Shown here one piece after another: positions 28,050-40,627 of a stretch of DNA of 64,000 bases (positions within the stretch are counted from its first letter, which is position 1; each line of letters starts with the position of its first letter). The position numbers and the translations under genes are program-made. The DNA is from Dirofilaria immitis (taxonomy: Eukaryota > Nematoda > Chromadorea > Rhabditida > Onchocercidae). Below the pieces are notes generated by a model. That model had not been told where the DNA came from and did not search any database. It saw only the letters and a program-made list of their open reading frames with translations. The stretch spans positions 684,001 to 748,000 of the forward strand of contig JAKNDB010000092.1 in assembly GCA_024305405.1 (NCBI GenBank), read 5' to 3'.

Positions 28050-28400
28050 TTCGTGTTAATAACGTAACATTGAATTTTAAAGCAGAACTTTATACGTGTT
28101 AATCACGTAGTACAGTGTTATAGAATTCAATTTTATAGGTATTATTACGTCTCTAAATACAATATACAATTTTATATGTATTAATTATGCTGAACAAAGC
28201 GTAAATATAAAAAGTTGCTCATTAGCAATATATGTAAACAAAAATAAGCTTAAAAAAAAGTATTGATGATGGTGTTGAGAAAGTTAGTATGCCATATTTG
28301 TACGTATTATACGTCTTTAATATATTGGATAAGGCGTAAAATAAAATACGGCTTATGCGTATTAACTATATTGCATAAGACGTTTTCAACGATTAATATC
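28050..28400. repeat. Decayed repeat with TTATACGTGTTAAT-like core
   Basis: Related segments (TTATACGTGTTAATCACGT, TTATAGGTATTATTACGT, TTATATGTATTAATTATG, TTGTACGTATTATACGTC, TTATGCGTATTAACTAT) follow each other at about 45-75 bp. CG steps are unusually frequent for this region. Confidence 0.55.
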
Positions 28401-29149
28401 TCTGCGAAAACTTTCATTCTCAACAATAAGAAACAATTTATGAGAAAAAAAAATTTTAAAAGAAAAAACGAAGAAAAAAACGGAAATTTCTTCGAATGAC
28501 CATTTTTGTTTGTTAAATAAATTTTGAAATTTAAAAAAAATTTTTAAATTCTTTCACAATAAATATTTTTAAAATGAAAAATAAAAAAAAATGGAGCAAT
28601 TAACACAAATTAACTACTTTAAAAAGTAACAAAAATTATGTTTTTCGTAAAAATTTTGTTAAAACTTGTTTCTTTCTTTTATATGTCGAGAATGATGAAA
28701 AAGAGAGGAAAAAGAGAGAGAGAAGAGAAAGAGACAAAGAGAGGGAAAAGAGGGAAGAAAGAGAGGAAGAGAGAAAATGAAATGATTAGTTTATCAGAGA
28801 TGAAATTTGCTACCAGTCATTACAATTTACTAACAGAAATTTTCAGTTTTAGTTTTTTTTGTTATTTTTTCTTCCTCGTTTTTCTTCTTCCTTTTCCTCA
28901 CTCCCTCTTTACCTCTTTCTTTCTTTCTTTCGCTTATTTCTTCTTCTTCTTTTAATCTCTTTTAACAAAATGATAAAAAAGTTTTTTTGTGTTTTTTTCA
29001 ATTTTCGAATTCTTCCTTTTCAACTAAGAAATTCAAAAAAGTTTAAAAAATGTAAAGAAATAGTTTCTTTCTTTTCTTCTTATTTTTATTCGTTGTATTT
29101 TATTTGTTTATTTTTCTTATTTAAATAATATTATCTGCTCATTACCTGA

Positions 29150-29510
29150 ATAAATATTCACATAATTACCTGTCAATTAATTACATTCAAATTTCAAAAA
29201 AGAAAATTTCTTTCTTTTTATTTAATTATTTCATCTTTTATTTTTATTCAATTCATACATACTAACCTGTCTTAAATTATATCATCTATATACTATCTCA
29301 AATATACAACCCCTATATATTACCTATTATTAGTTACTTGCATTCATTAAATTCCAACAAAAAAAAAATATTATCTCCCTTTTTTTTTTGCTTATTTCAT
29401 TTTTTATTTTTATCAAAATCATACTAACTCGTCTCAAATCATATTACCTGTATATTATACCTATCAATTAGTTACATTCATCGTTTTCCTTTTTTTCCTT
29501 CTTTATTTTC
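29150..29510. repeat. Tandem repeat, unit about 150-170 bp, just over two copies
   Basis: Copies near 29166, 29325 and 29458 begin with ACCTRTCAATTAGTTACATTCA or a variant. They continue through A-rich and T-rich tracts to CATACTAACCTGTCT and end in a TATATTA(T/C) stretch. Confidence 0.65.
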
Positions 29511-30329
29511 AACAAAAAAAAAAAGATTCCATTTCAATGTAATAAAAATTTATTTACGAGAAAATAAACAAAAACAAAAATAGTTCCTTTTTTAAAAAAA
29601 AAAATTTCTCATAATTTTGTTCTATATTTATTATCACATTTAAAAAATCTTTTTTTTTTTTCACTAATTTTTGTTGAATACTATAAAATATATATGTCAT
29701 AAATTGTTTAATATTACTTCCAATCTTTGTTTAATTGTAAATTTTTGACAATCCAATAAAAGAAACGAATAAAAAAGTGGAAAGAATAATAAGAAATAAT
29801 AAATAGTTGCATTTGAAAGGAAAAAAGAGTAAATAATTGTTGGAAATTAGTAATTATAGTTATTTTTAAAAATCAAAAAAAAAAGAGAAACTAACTATTT
29901 CTTTTTTTAGATCTTTGATATGCAAATTATTAAATTATTTGCCTTATAATTATTAAATATAAGTTGTATAGTACTTTAGTTAAATTCATCTTTAAATTTT
30001 GAAAAAAATTTATGTTAATAAATATTTTGAATTAATTAAAATAATACAATGCATGAATTATTGTAATCATTTATGTTAATAAATATCTTTCTTACATTTA
30101 TTCCAATTATTCTCGTTCTTCATCCGGCTCTTTCTCTTCTCTCTCTTTCTATGTGCTTCTTATCTAAGAGAATTACAATATTTCTAAAATTATTATTTTT
30201 CTTAATTAGAAAAAGAAAGTTTAAACATAAAACAATATTAAAAGTTTAATTTGTCTGATCATATTTCCAGAATAATCATATCAGTTGAAAGAGAAAATTA
30301 AATTCTTCATTCTTATCATAATTTTATGC

Positions 30330-30800
30330 CTTATCACGATTTATCATGATTGCTTAAGTCAGGTGTTTATTAGAAAAGTTTTGCCCTATTTCAAATTATT
30401 TACTCACGTGCAAGAATAAATTTCACATTTGATCAAAATTTTTAAAAAAATACTTCATATCCATAACTATATAAATTTCCCTAAATTATGATGATTGCCT
30501 AAGCTATTTGTTTGAGAAATATTTACTTATTCTTATTCATTCTTTTCGTTTTCTTTATACCGCTTATCCAACGATAAAATGAGATTCTCATTTAATCAAA
30601 ATTTGTTCAAAACATACTTCCTATCATTAATTGCATATATATTACCTTAAATTATCATGATTACTCAAGCGATTGTATTTGTTAGGGAATACCTATTCAT
30701 TTTCTCTTTCTTCTTGATACCTGTTTATCCAATGAATATTACTCATTTAGTTAAAATTCCTTGGAAAACTTTTATCATATCAATCAATGATCGAATGAAC
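30330..30800. repeat. Tandem repeat, unit about 150-165 bp, three copies
   Basis: The segment AAATTATCATGATTGCTYAAGC and its variants occurs near 30335, 30483 and 30648. Each is followed by a G/T-rich stretch, then TATTCATTTTCTTTCTT-like sequence and a TTTATCCAATGA block. Divergence is modest. Confidence 0.65.
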
Positions 30801-33062
30801 AAACAAATGAACGAACGAATGAATCATTTTTCTTTCAATCAGGCAATGATAGTAGTAGATGAAGAATGAAATTTCTTAGAAATTATCAAAAATTCGTTTA
30901 ACTAATTCCGATCAAAAAATAATCAATCGAGAATGAAAACAGGTTCGAGACGGATATAATCAATAATATAGCCATCAATTAACTTCATTTTCATCCTATT
31001 CTCGCCTTCTTTTTTCTTCTCTCTTCCTCTCCTCTCTCTCTCTCTCTCTCTTTCATGAACTCTTCAATGATCTTTTAACAAGTTCTAGAATAAATTTGGA
31101 TTAGAAAAAAAAGATTTTTTAAATTTAAAAAAGAAAACGTATGAAATAATTAAAGAGAGAAGATGTTAAAAAAAAAGGAAAAGCAAGAAAAATAATATAA
31201 TAAAATTAGATCATACTTATAAAAATTGTTCTTATTCTTTTTTGAATTTTTGCAAAAGAAATTTTTTTAAATAAAATAAACTTGAGAATGAAACTTGAAT
31301 TATTGCTATTGCAAAAACATCTTCACATATATAAAAAGAGAGAAAAAGAAATTTTTTAAATTCAAATTTAAAATTACTTTGCAAATTTTGAATGATTATT
31401 AATGAATATAAAATCGGTTGCATTTAATAAATGAAACAATTTTTTAATAAAATTATTAATTATATTTGTGAAATATGTTTACTTGATAGAACTTATCATG
31501 TATAAATGAAAATTAAATGAAATAACCAGTCGTTTTGATAATAACAATTCATTAATGATTTTAAAAAATAAAGTAAACTTGAAAATAAAATTTAGCTTGA
31601 AAATAAATTTCAAAAACAAATAATTAATCTTTTGGAATCAATAATATACCAGAAAAATTAAATTCTCTAATAAAATATTTTGCTAAATACAATTTTTGAT
31701 AAATAATAATATTGATTCGATAATCGGTAGCCAATAATTTTACTTTGATCGATTAATTGATTTATTTTAATCATATGTAATATTTAAACTAAGATAGCTT
31801 TATTAATAATATGATACCATTCATTATTATTTAATTCGTAATAATTTAAATTGGAAAATCTAAACTTCAAATTTTGAAAAGCTAGAAAATTTTAAAACGA
31901 ATTCAAAGTCGAAATTTTAAGAAAATTTAAATGAAGAACTTAAATTTCAAATTATAAAGAATTTAAAATAGAAATTCAAAAAAGAATCAAAAATCTTACA
32001 CTTTTTTGTTTATAACATCAAAAAATAAAAATAAAACGGTCTCATTAGGATATTATTTAATTCATATTAATTCAAATTACAAAATTTAAATATCAAATTT
32101 TAAAGAAAAATTCAAAATTTAAATCAAAAATAAATTCATATCTTCTTTATTCATGCAAACATTAATAATTGACGAAAGAATTTAAAGGAAAATATGAATG
32201 AATAACTATTATTGTATTATCAACGAAAGTACGAATTGTCATGTCACATTAATAAGAAGATAACTTTAATAAAAGTAATTTATATTTCAAAATGAGAAAG
32301 AAAAGTGATTGAGAAGAATTTATTTTTTAAAAGAATATAATCTATGTAAAAATGATTGCAATAGAATGAAATTAAAAAAAAATGATTGAATGATTGATCG
32401 ATTGATGGTGTTTCCTTATATTTACATAATTTCTTTTTTTTAAATTTTATCCAAAATGGAATAGTTTTAAATGCCAATCATTTTGTACGTAAAATATAAT
32501 GAAAGAAGTTAGCGACAATAAACAATAAGGAGATAGATGAAGTTAAAATTTGATAGCCAATTTATTAAAAGAGAAGCAGAATGGGATGAATGTTCAAAGA
32601 CCAGTCTTTTGGGTTAGATAACTGAAATGCCCTAAGGCTATAAATGACCATCAAATTTTATCAAAAATTCCTTCGATTTCGTGCCGTCTCTTCGATTACA
32701 TTTATTGTTTACTTTTTATTTAATCATGTTTGGTAGTTCAGTTAGAATAGCTTGTTATGTAATAGCCTTGTATTAGGGAGAAAAATAAGGAGGCAAATGC
32801 GACAATGATATATTATTGGTGTGCTACTTTCAAAACCAGCTTAATTTTAGAGCTAACATAACGCAAACATACCACTATCATTGTGATGAAATTCGAATTT
32901 TTCAAATTTACGTCACTTTGTCTAAATAACTAGATCTTATGAAACCAAATTCAAGTTCATTTGTTATTTTGCAAAAATTTCTAACTTAATGTTGATAAAA
33001 GCAAGGAAATGGGATTAATTATAAGACAAAGCAACTATAGTAGCAATTATTAATAAATAATT

Positions 33063-36000
33063 TTAAAATAATTGAAATTTGCTTAAATATATATAGTTCA
33101 TTAAATTTAAATTAAATAAAAGTTTATTATGCAAATGATTCAAAAACAAGATATGAATTTTTACCAAATAGTTTATTAAATATAAGTTGCAAAATATAAA
33201 AATAGAAACATTTGCTGAAAATGAATTCATGTATGTATATATGTGTTGAAAATTTTGAAAAATAAAAACGAGAAATATTTCAAATTTTAGGTCAGTTTCT
33301 AAGGTGTTAGATTGTATGGCATTTCCGGAAACAATTTTGATATATGCTAATAAATGAGGCAATGTCAAATTTTTCGATTGCTTCAAAATTTTTCGCTCAT
33401 TTGTTGTTTTTGAAAAACGCATTTCAATTGCACGACTACAACTATCTGTTATAGACATTTTTTCATCTTCCTTTTGCGGATCGATCGATTGTTTCTTTGT
33501 AGCTATCAAATGTTGAAAGATACCAATTAGCATATGGCCCCAAATTCGAGTCGAGCAAAATAGAGCTGCACCAGCATCATCCTGAAAATAGAATAAATAA
33601 GTACCATAATATAGCAAATTAGGAATAGCGTATTGGAAATGGTTGATTTACAAATTTGTATGAGTTAACTGCCTAGAAAATCATAAATAGTTTAAATTAA
33701 ATGAAATAAATTACTCACCTACTTCATAAATAATTTAGTAAGAATATTGACAATGTAATGAAAATATATTCATTGATGTTAAATTTTATCATTTAATTTT
33801 CTTCAAATTATTGACTAAAAATTGAACAAATGCTTTAAAAATTTGGATGATTTTTGTTATGCTTTGCGAGTTTTAAATAAAAAATAAGAGTAGGGAAGGA
33901 ATGAGAAAGAATGTTTTACGAAAGAAGATTATGGCGATTGATCAGATTAAAATGTTAAATATGAGAAGAAGAACAATAACATAGTTTTAAAAAGATAATT
34001 AGCAGAGCATGGGAAAAGACATTATTCGAATGCGCAAAAAAGAAAAGAAAAAGAAATATAATATAAATCAAAAAGATGGCAAAGACTGATAAGAATTCTA
34101 AAGAACAATGCAAAAATTGAGAGAATGAAAATGTTTATTGAATATTTACGGATAAGTTGAAAAAATAGAAAAATAGTTTCAAGTTATAGTTTTTAATAGA
34201 TGAGGTGAGAAAAAAAGAAGAAAAAGTGAGAAAGAGAAAATTAAACAAACCCAACATGCAGTTTCATTGCCAACAACCGATGACCATAAATAATTAGGCT
34301 TATCTTTTACCGCATTGATTGATTCAATATTAATTAGACGAATTTGATCTTGCTTAATAAATTCGGTTGCTAAAAATATATCAAAACTTGAAATGTTGAA
34401 ATATATAGATTAAACTGATATTGAAATTTGCAAAATGTTTAAAGGAAAAAGAGTATAAATAAAATAAAATATTATAAATTTAGGAATCATGAAATATTAA
34501 ATAATTTATTAGTTCTTATTTGTATCACACCGTTTTTATCATCTTTAATTAATGATAACTAACCATTATCTGTAGTAGTAAATCCTGCAATCCAACACTT
34601 TTTCTTTTTCAATTTTAACACATCAATAGTTACAACCGATGATCGTAATAATGATGGCCGAACATTTAACTGAGCAACTCGTTTTGGTGCCGATACCGAT
34701 GGACAAAGCTGAAAATGTAAATTTATTGAGAATTGGCTAAAAACTACAAATCAAACTATATGGTAATGGTTAGGAAATACGATAATATTGCAAATATTTG
34801 CAGTAGTTTATATAATCAAAAAAAAATTTACGGTATCGAAATATACAACAGTTGGTGTCAAAATACCGTATGTTTCATTTCCATACTAAGTATTCATTTT
34901 TACTTTATTATAAAAAAAAAAAGAGAAAGTTAATTTGAGACGTTACACAATTATTAGCTGTGACGTTTTTAGTTGGTAATTTATCGAAAAGGAAAAAAAT
35001 TTGTTAAATTATAAAATTAATCAATTTTTCCATCTTTCACTACTTTCACTACTGAAATAATTTTGGATCACTTTTTTTCACATTTAATTTTCCAAATAGA
35101 AAAAAAAGAAAAAAAAAGGAAAGAAGATAGACGAGGACAAATACAAGCGAATTTTTTGACAAATATAAAGACGACCAGTTGTTGCAAAAGGATTTTACAA
35201 AAGTTATTAAAAATTCTTCTCGAGAAATTTGCTGTCTCATAAAGAAGGCAATAATTTTACGAACAAACATTACATTTTGAAAGTTTTTTTGCATATTTAT
35301 CGCTTTCATTTTTACATTCCTAATTTCTCACGAAGAAGACAATAATATTACCGATGAACATTACATCTACTGAATGTTTAACATACTTATCGTTTCATTT
35401 TGTATTTCATATAGGATGTAATAAATTACTTAAACATAATGGAGGGGAAAAAATGTGATATTTTTTGAAAAGAATCAATTGCTGATTAATAAATAGCTTA
35501 TTATCAATTAACGATTAATATATTTTGGCATACATTGATAATATTTGTAGAAATGTTGATATATTTCTAATAAAAGAATAAAAGAGAAAAATTTATCGGT
35601 ATCTGATGATATATTATTTCTGACAAAAGAAGCTACAGATAATAAGTATCAGTTCGAATAAAAGATGTGATAGATGATAAGTTATCAATCGGTCTTGTTT
35701 AAACTCTTCAGATAAAAGTTTTTCATTTAAATTTATGCGTAATCTTAACAAACAAATTTCGTTAATATATATTATTTGAACTTTCGAAAATTTTTCTGTA
35801 TCATTAAAACAGAAATTTCATATAATTAAAAATTATTCACAAAAAGTAGGTGAAAAATTTTTGACAAATAAAAATTAAAAATATTGTGAATTATATTAGT
35901 AATAGAATTACTGTTGATATTGTCATTTCGGGAATTTTCAATATTCCCCATGTTTCGCCAATTTCAACTACTTCTGCTGGTAATGTTTTAAGTCGTTTCA

Positions 36001-37551
36001 ATGAATGCACAGTAACTACAAATTCAGATAACCTGAAATTTTATTTAACAACCAGTTTTTGTATTCTTAAAAATTATAATTTTCAACTGATTTTTATTTA
36101 TCATTGATTCGATAAAATTTTAATGAAATTCGAAAATCAAAAACAATCGATCATCCATTTTTTAGTAAAAAGTTTAAAATTTTTTATAAACAACGAAAAT
36201 TAAATAATTTCCGATTTTAAAATAGATAATATTCAACTTAGCGGTAGCAATAATATTATTCAAATAATTTTTTCATTTTCATTTTCCATAAATGATAATA
36301 CGTATCGATTGAAATTATTGATTCTATTAGTTCTGGAAATTGTATTTGTATTCTAATATTCGATACATTATTTTTCGATTTCCTTTAATTCCAATTACAA
36401 TTTCAAATAATAAAAATAAGAAAATTTGCATTAATCCTACCTTCCACCAGTTGTTGCATTCATTAAACAATGTGATGATGTGAGTATCAACTGTGTGGAA
36501 ATAATCGTTCCAGTACAACTGGTAACAATATTTGATGATTCTTCACGTGAAAATACCTAAACGTTTTCAATCACGTTTTCATAACGTTCTTCAATTTTAA
36601 TCACGATTATTATTTCATTATTTCATATTTAAAAATTTTTAAAACTTTTCAAGTCTCTTTATACTGATATCTTAATTTGATCATTTGCCAGGGAAAAAAA
36701 GTAATACACGTGTTTTACGTCGAATCAAACTCTGAGAAATGAACTTATTTTCGGTGCAAAAAAAAGAAAATATTGTCTTCTCCTGTATTAAACATTCTTT
36801 ATCAAACAATATTTTAAAATATCGTCTGAAAATTTTCAATGTTTTACAAATATTATCTTTCTAAAGTTGACTGATTTGAAAGTCATTTTTTGACTTTATT
36901 GAATGTTTATCTGAATGATAATTTAAAGAATTTCAATCGGTTTATTGTTATTGCTAATATCAGTTGCTGTCAAAGATGTGTTAGATATCATTAAGTTTGG
37001 ATTATATTAATTCCTATCAAAGTAAATTAAGATATCATAAGACAGGAAATGGGAAAATAAAGCCGAAGAAAGAAAGGAATTGGCAAGGACAATCGTACTC
37101 AAATTATTAAAATTGAGAATTCGTATGAAAGATGAGAAAAATTATTAATTATTACTATTAATTAAAAACGACATAAAAAATTATCAAATTAATTCATGTT
37201 ATCCTCAATTTATTTCTATTTTCAATTTATATGAATAATAATTGTTTTTAAATAATTTAAAGCTTTCAGATTCTTTTGGTTACTATTCAACTTAAGCAAA
37301 TTTTTGAAAAATGAAATTTCGGTAAATTTGAAAATTTATTTAAATTAAGAAAAAGTAAGAAGATTATAAACAAAAGAAAGAAAGAATAATATTTTATATC
37401 AAAATGATACTTTAACAAGGAAGCCAAATCGATTCCATTCTTTTTCTTCACCACCAATAATTGCCATTGTATCAGGTACTAACAATAATATAATTGATGA
37501 TAAGATAATGTTGAATAAATGTAGAAAATGCATCATCATCATCATCATCAT
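33063..37551 (-). CDS. Secreted S1A (trypsin-fold) serine protease homologue, predicted inactive
   Basis: Six exons: 37551-37411, 36556-36441, 36032-35912, 34708-34564, 34369-34251, 33581-33063; 380 residues if counted from the last ATG (37533) of a run of seven. The N-terminus is a hydrophobic signal peptide (LSSIILLLVP) followed at once by IIGGEE, the usual mature start of trypsins. CTGTIISTQLILTSSHC carries the catalytic-His motif. The catalytic Asp region reads ETWGILKI, with no Asp where DIALL is normal. KCWIAGF matches the CxxxGWG motif. The catalytic Ser region reads CWDDAGAALFC instead of GDSGGP, so Ser is replaced by Ala. It is therefore probably a secreted pseudoprotease that acts by binding. 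All splice phases agree. The last 50 or so residues (Phe/Ile/Asn-rich) may be read-through of a missed donor. Confidence 0.8.
37531..37551 (-). repeat. Seven tandem ATG codons at the S1-like start
   Basis: The plus strand has seven CAT repeats, giving seven in-frame Met codons just before HFLHLF. Any of them could start translation, so the true start of the signal peptide is ambiguous by up to six residues. Confidence 0.9.
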
Positions 37552-38657
37552 TATTATTATTTATCAGTTTAGCTAAGTAAGCAAATTTTAATTGCAATAA
37601 AAGAAGTTTTAAATAAAAGACAAAATAGATGGACGCAAAGATTACTTGGCTGAATCGGTTAACAAATGATTTTGCATTATTTCAATTATCTCCTCCTTCT
37701 GGCATAATGATTGTTAGCAATGATAAGAATGAAATGAAACAACGGCTCGCATATATAAAAAGGTATTTATCATCTTAAATTTGTTGCTAAAGCTATTTCC
37801 CATCAAACTTCTATTATATGATATCATTTCCTGAAATTAATCTTTATAGGAAAAAAGAAAGAAGAGAAAAAAGAACGACAATTGATAGGATTAATTTTTT
37901 TGATATCAGAATATGAAAATGAGTTAGGGAAATTTGAAGTATTACAAAGAATATATTTTTCCTTTTTTAATATTATCTAAAAAAATCTATCGAAAAAGAA
38001 ACAAAATTCTTTCGCGTTTTTTGTATTTTAATTAGCAAAAACAACCAAATATCGCTCTTCATTTATCCATTTTCCTTCAAATAGTTCGAAAATTGCCAAA
38101 GAATAATATAAGAAAAATATTTTAATATTGTATATCTAAGAATGAAATAAATTTACAATTCCAGACTGATTTCGGAAAATCAATTCCTTGCAATCAAAGT
38201 TTCACTGCTTTTTAGTATTTTCTTAAATGTTTCTACGTAATTTTTTAATTTTGAAATAAGAAGCAAAGATCATTTCCTCCCATCATTTAGGCCAGAAGAA
38301 AAATATGTTTACAGCAGAGAAATGTTATCATTATTCAAAATTATCCTCCAAAGAAAAGCGAAAATAGCACTAACTCTCCAGAAAAAGACCAAATAAATAA
38401 TTCGGGAAACGACTATCAATAAAAATTATTATCAATTCTCCATGTTGCGATGGAAATTAAACCTTCATTAGTATTATCAGTAAACTGAAACGTAATGGAT
38501 GCTGAAAGGAAACAAAACTCGACAAATTCGCGACACGAAAAACATTTATACATCTTTATGATAACAAACAAAAACAGAAAATCAAATTTTTAATTCGAAA
38601 ATGAATACATCGAACATTGAAGAAACAAAGAATTAGTTTGTTAATTTAATATTTTTA
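37552..38657. other. Intergenic region between TMEM70-like and S1-like genes
   Basis: About 1.1 kb with no exon that I can support. It is the 3' flank of the TMEM70-like gene and the presumed promoter of the S1-like gene, both on the minus strand. Confidence 0.5.
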
Positions 38658-40627
38658 CTAATTTTTGAAAATTTCAACATCTCCATAAGTTTCTTCGTTC
38701 AGAGAAAGCATCAAAGCTTTTCCGTATATTACAACCGTAGCCAAAGGAAACCATAATTTGAACATATCTGGTGATCGATTCGAATCCATCACATCTTCTG
38801 CTCGAAACCTCAATGCTTGTTTACCCAGGAAAAATCCAAAATGTACTGATGTGAAAATCTAAAATACTGCATCGTCAGAAAATTGAAAATTCTTGTTTCA
38901 TTTCAGAAGTAAAAATAAAAATTCAATATTTCAGTATAAGTAGTATTAGGATGATATAATTTTGAAGCATGAGAATATCAAAGATAAGCTAATTCATTTT
39001 AAATCCTTCTCACTAAAAATTTTTATTATCTAAATGCCCAGGTAACTACTAGTAATGTGGATTAGGAAAAAATAGAAATAGCAAATATATCTCTTGCACA
39101 GCTTTTCAAGTCAGGTGACTACTAATAATATGGAATCAAAAATCAATATGAGAATTGGAGATTTTTCCCAATAAAAATTTTTAAAAATATATACCTCCGT
39201 ATTCGGATTATAATATAAATCAACTATATACCGTTTCACTAAGATTTGATGCAATAAAACCGGTGTGAAAGCATATAAAATAAAGAATGAATCCACAACT
39301 ATAAATTATATTAATAAATATCGCCAAAAATTTCTCCAAAAACAATTTCATTACCTCACATTATTGTTTATTTTAAAAATATAATATAAAAAAAAGATTA
39401 AAAAGTACGAGTTATTAATTGGCAGCAATACTAATGGCGTAAAATTCAAAACTACTAAATATGCAGTAACAGTGAAGTTCTTTTCAACTCTTATAATATT
39501 CAACTTAAAGGAAAGAATGCAATGTAATGTGAAAGAAATGATTTTTAAGTTGAAGCTTTTTTAAAGTTGAAATATTTTTCAAAAATTTCGTGCAAACTGA
39601 AAAATGAAAAATTTAGATGGTAAAATAAAACGATTTAATTTGCTGACAACTTAATCGACAATAAATCAAAAAAGTTGAATGCTTTTAGTGTAAATTTCTT
39701 CTCGAAGACCAACTTTTTATTGCATTATCAAAAACAGACAAAAAATTCGCGATATAAAAACATGCAAGAGATAAAGCCAAACCTGCTGCAATAGTTTCAG
39801 TTCCAGGTTTTCGAGCTGCAAGTTGTGATATTATTGGTACCATAGCAAGACCAAAAGCTGAACTAGATAGCGATAATAGCTAAAATGAAAAAGAATGGAA
39901 CCCGAAAGACTGAAAGAATAAAAAATTATAATAGTGATTTGATTAACTGATGCAAAATTTTGATAAAGAAATTCAAAAATTTCAGAATGAGTACTGATAT
40001 TAACTTTTGCAGCGAAAACTATTTTTGGTGACAATATTCCTCCTTCTCGTACTATCCTGAATGAACTATTCTTATCATTATTATCAGCAAGAATTGAGTG
40101 ACCCAAATCTGATGTTGGAATAGAACGCAAGGATACGAATGCTCGTGACAGAACTGTAGAACTTCGACTGATGTCCACCATTTCACCTGGAATATTATTC
40201 TTATGCACTTATCGATATTTTGATCTCTGCTGTTCAGAATGCACTTTTGAATCAGTTAGCATCTAACTGTCATCTTTTTCAAATATCTGCGATATTTAAC
40301 AGCAACAAATTGAAATATCATATTGTTTAATTTTCGCTCCACTCATATACTATACGAAAACCTATTCAAATGATTAAAAACCGAAATAAAACATTATGGA
40401 CATGAGATATTACGCTTTACCAAACAATGCCAATAATGCTAACATAATTGAAATACAACATAACATAACATAATAACATAATTAAAAATCAATTGATTCG
40501 AATTTATAAATGTGGAGTTAAAATTAAACTTACCATGACCGGAACGCACTGTCGAAAACTTCTGCATGCAAACAAACCTAGATAAATTACAAAAGTCGCT
40601 AAAACATGCAACTCGATGAAAAGACAT
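38658..40627 (-). CDS. TMEM70: TMEM70-like mitochondrial inner-membrane protein
   Basis: TMEM70 helps assemble mitochondrial ATP synthase (and complex I). Five exons: 40627-40534, 40186-40005, 39879-39783, 39298-39195, 38858-38658; 225 residues and all phases agree. The N-terminus (MSFHRVACFS onward, Arg/Ser/Phe-rich, no acidic residues for the first 30) looks like a mitochondrial presequence. The family core follows: KIVFAAKLLSLSSSAFGLAM (first membrane segment), FILYAFTPVLLHQIL (second membrane segment with the TPVLLH motif), then VKRYIVDLYYNPNT. The frame is open upstream of the chosen ATG, but a good acceptor (TTTCGTTTTAG, about 40755) lies between, so the first ATG at 40768 would be removed if the leader is trans-spliced there. 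That supports the start at 40627. Human TMEM70 is about 260 residues. Confidence 0.85.

Larger units (their letters stand above)
18124..33062. other. Gene-poor region with serial decayed repeats
   Basis: I find no supportable exon in about 15 kb. Open frames here are short, very rich in Phe, Lys, Ile and Asn, and without splice-phase partners. The region holds separate local repeats listed individually (19020-19290, 21775-21930, 22600-23110, 27120-27690, 28050-28400, 29150-29510, 30330-30800) plus CT-rich tracts at 21303-21365 and 31018-31052. Part must be the upstream region of doxa-1 and the 3' flank of the S1-like gene. Confidence 0.6.

Noticed and set aside
28638..29128. Two overlapping 89-105 codon frames rich in Phe, Ser, Lys, Arg and Glu
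   Set aside because: They come from purine- and pyrimidine-rich simple sequence; no motif, no splice support.
30925..30950. GGTTCGAGAC resembling a tRNA B box
   Set aside because: No matching A box or cloverleaf around it.
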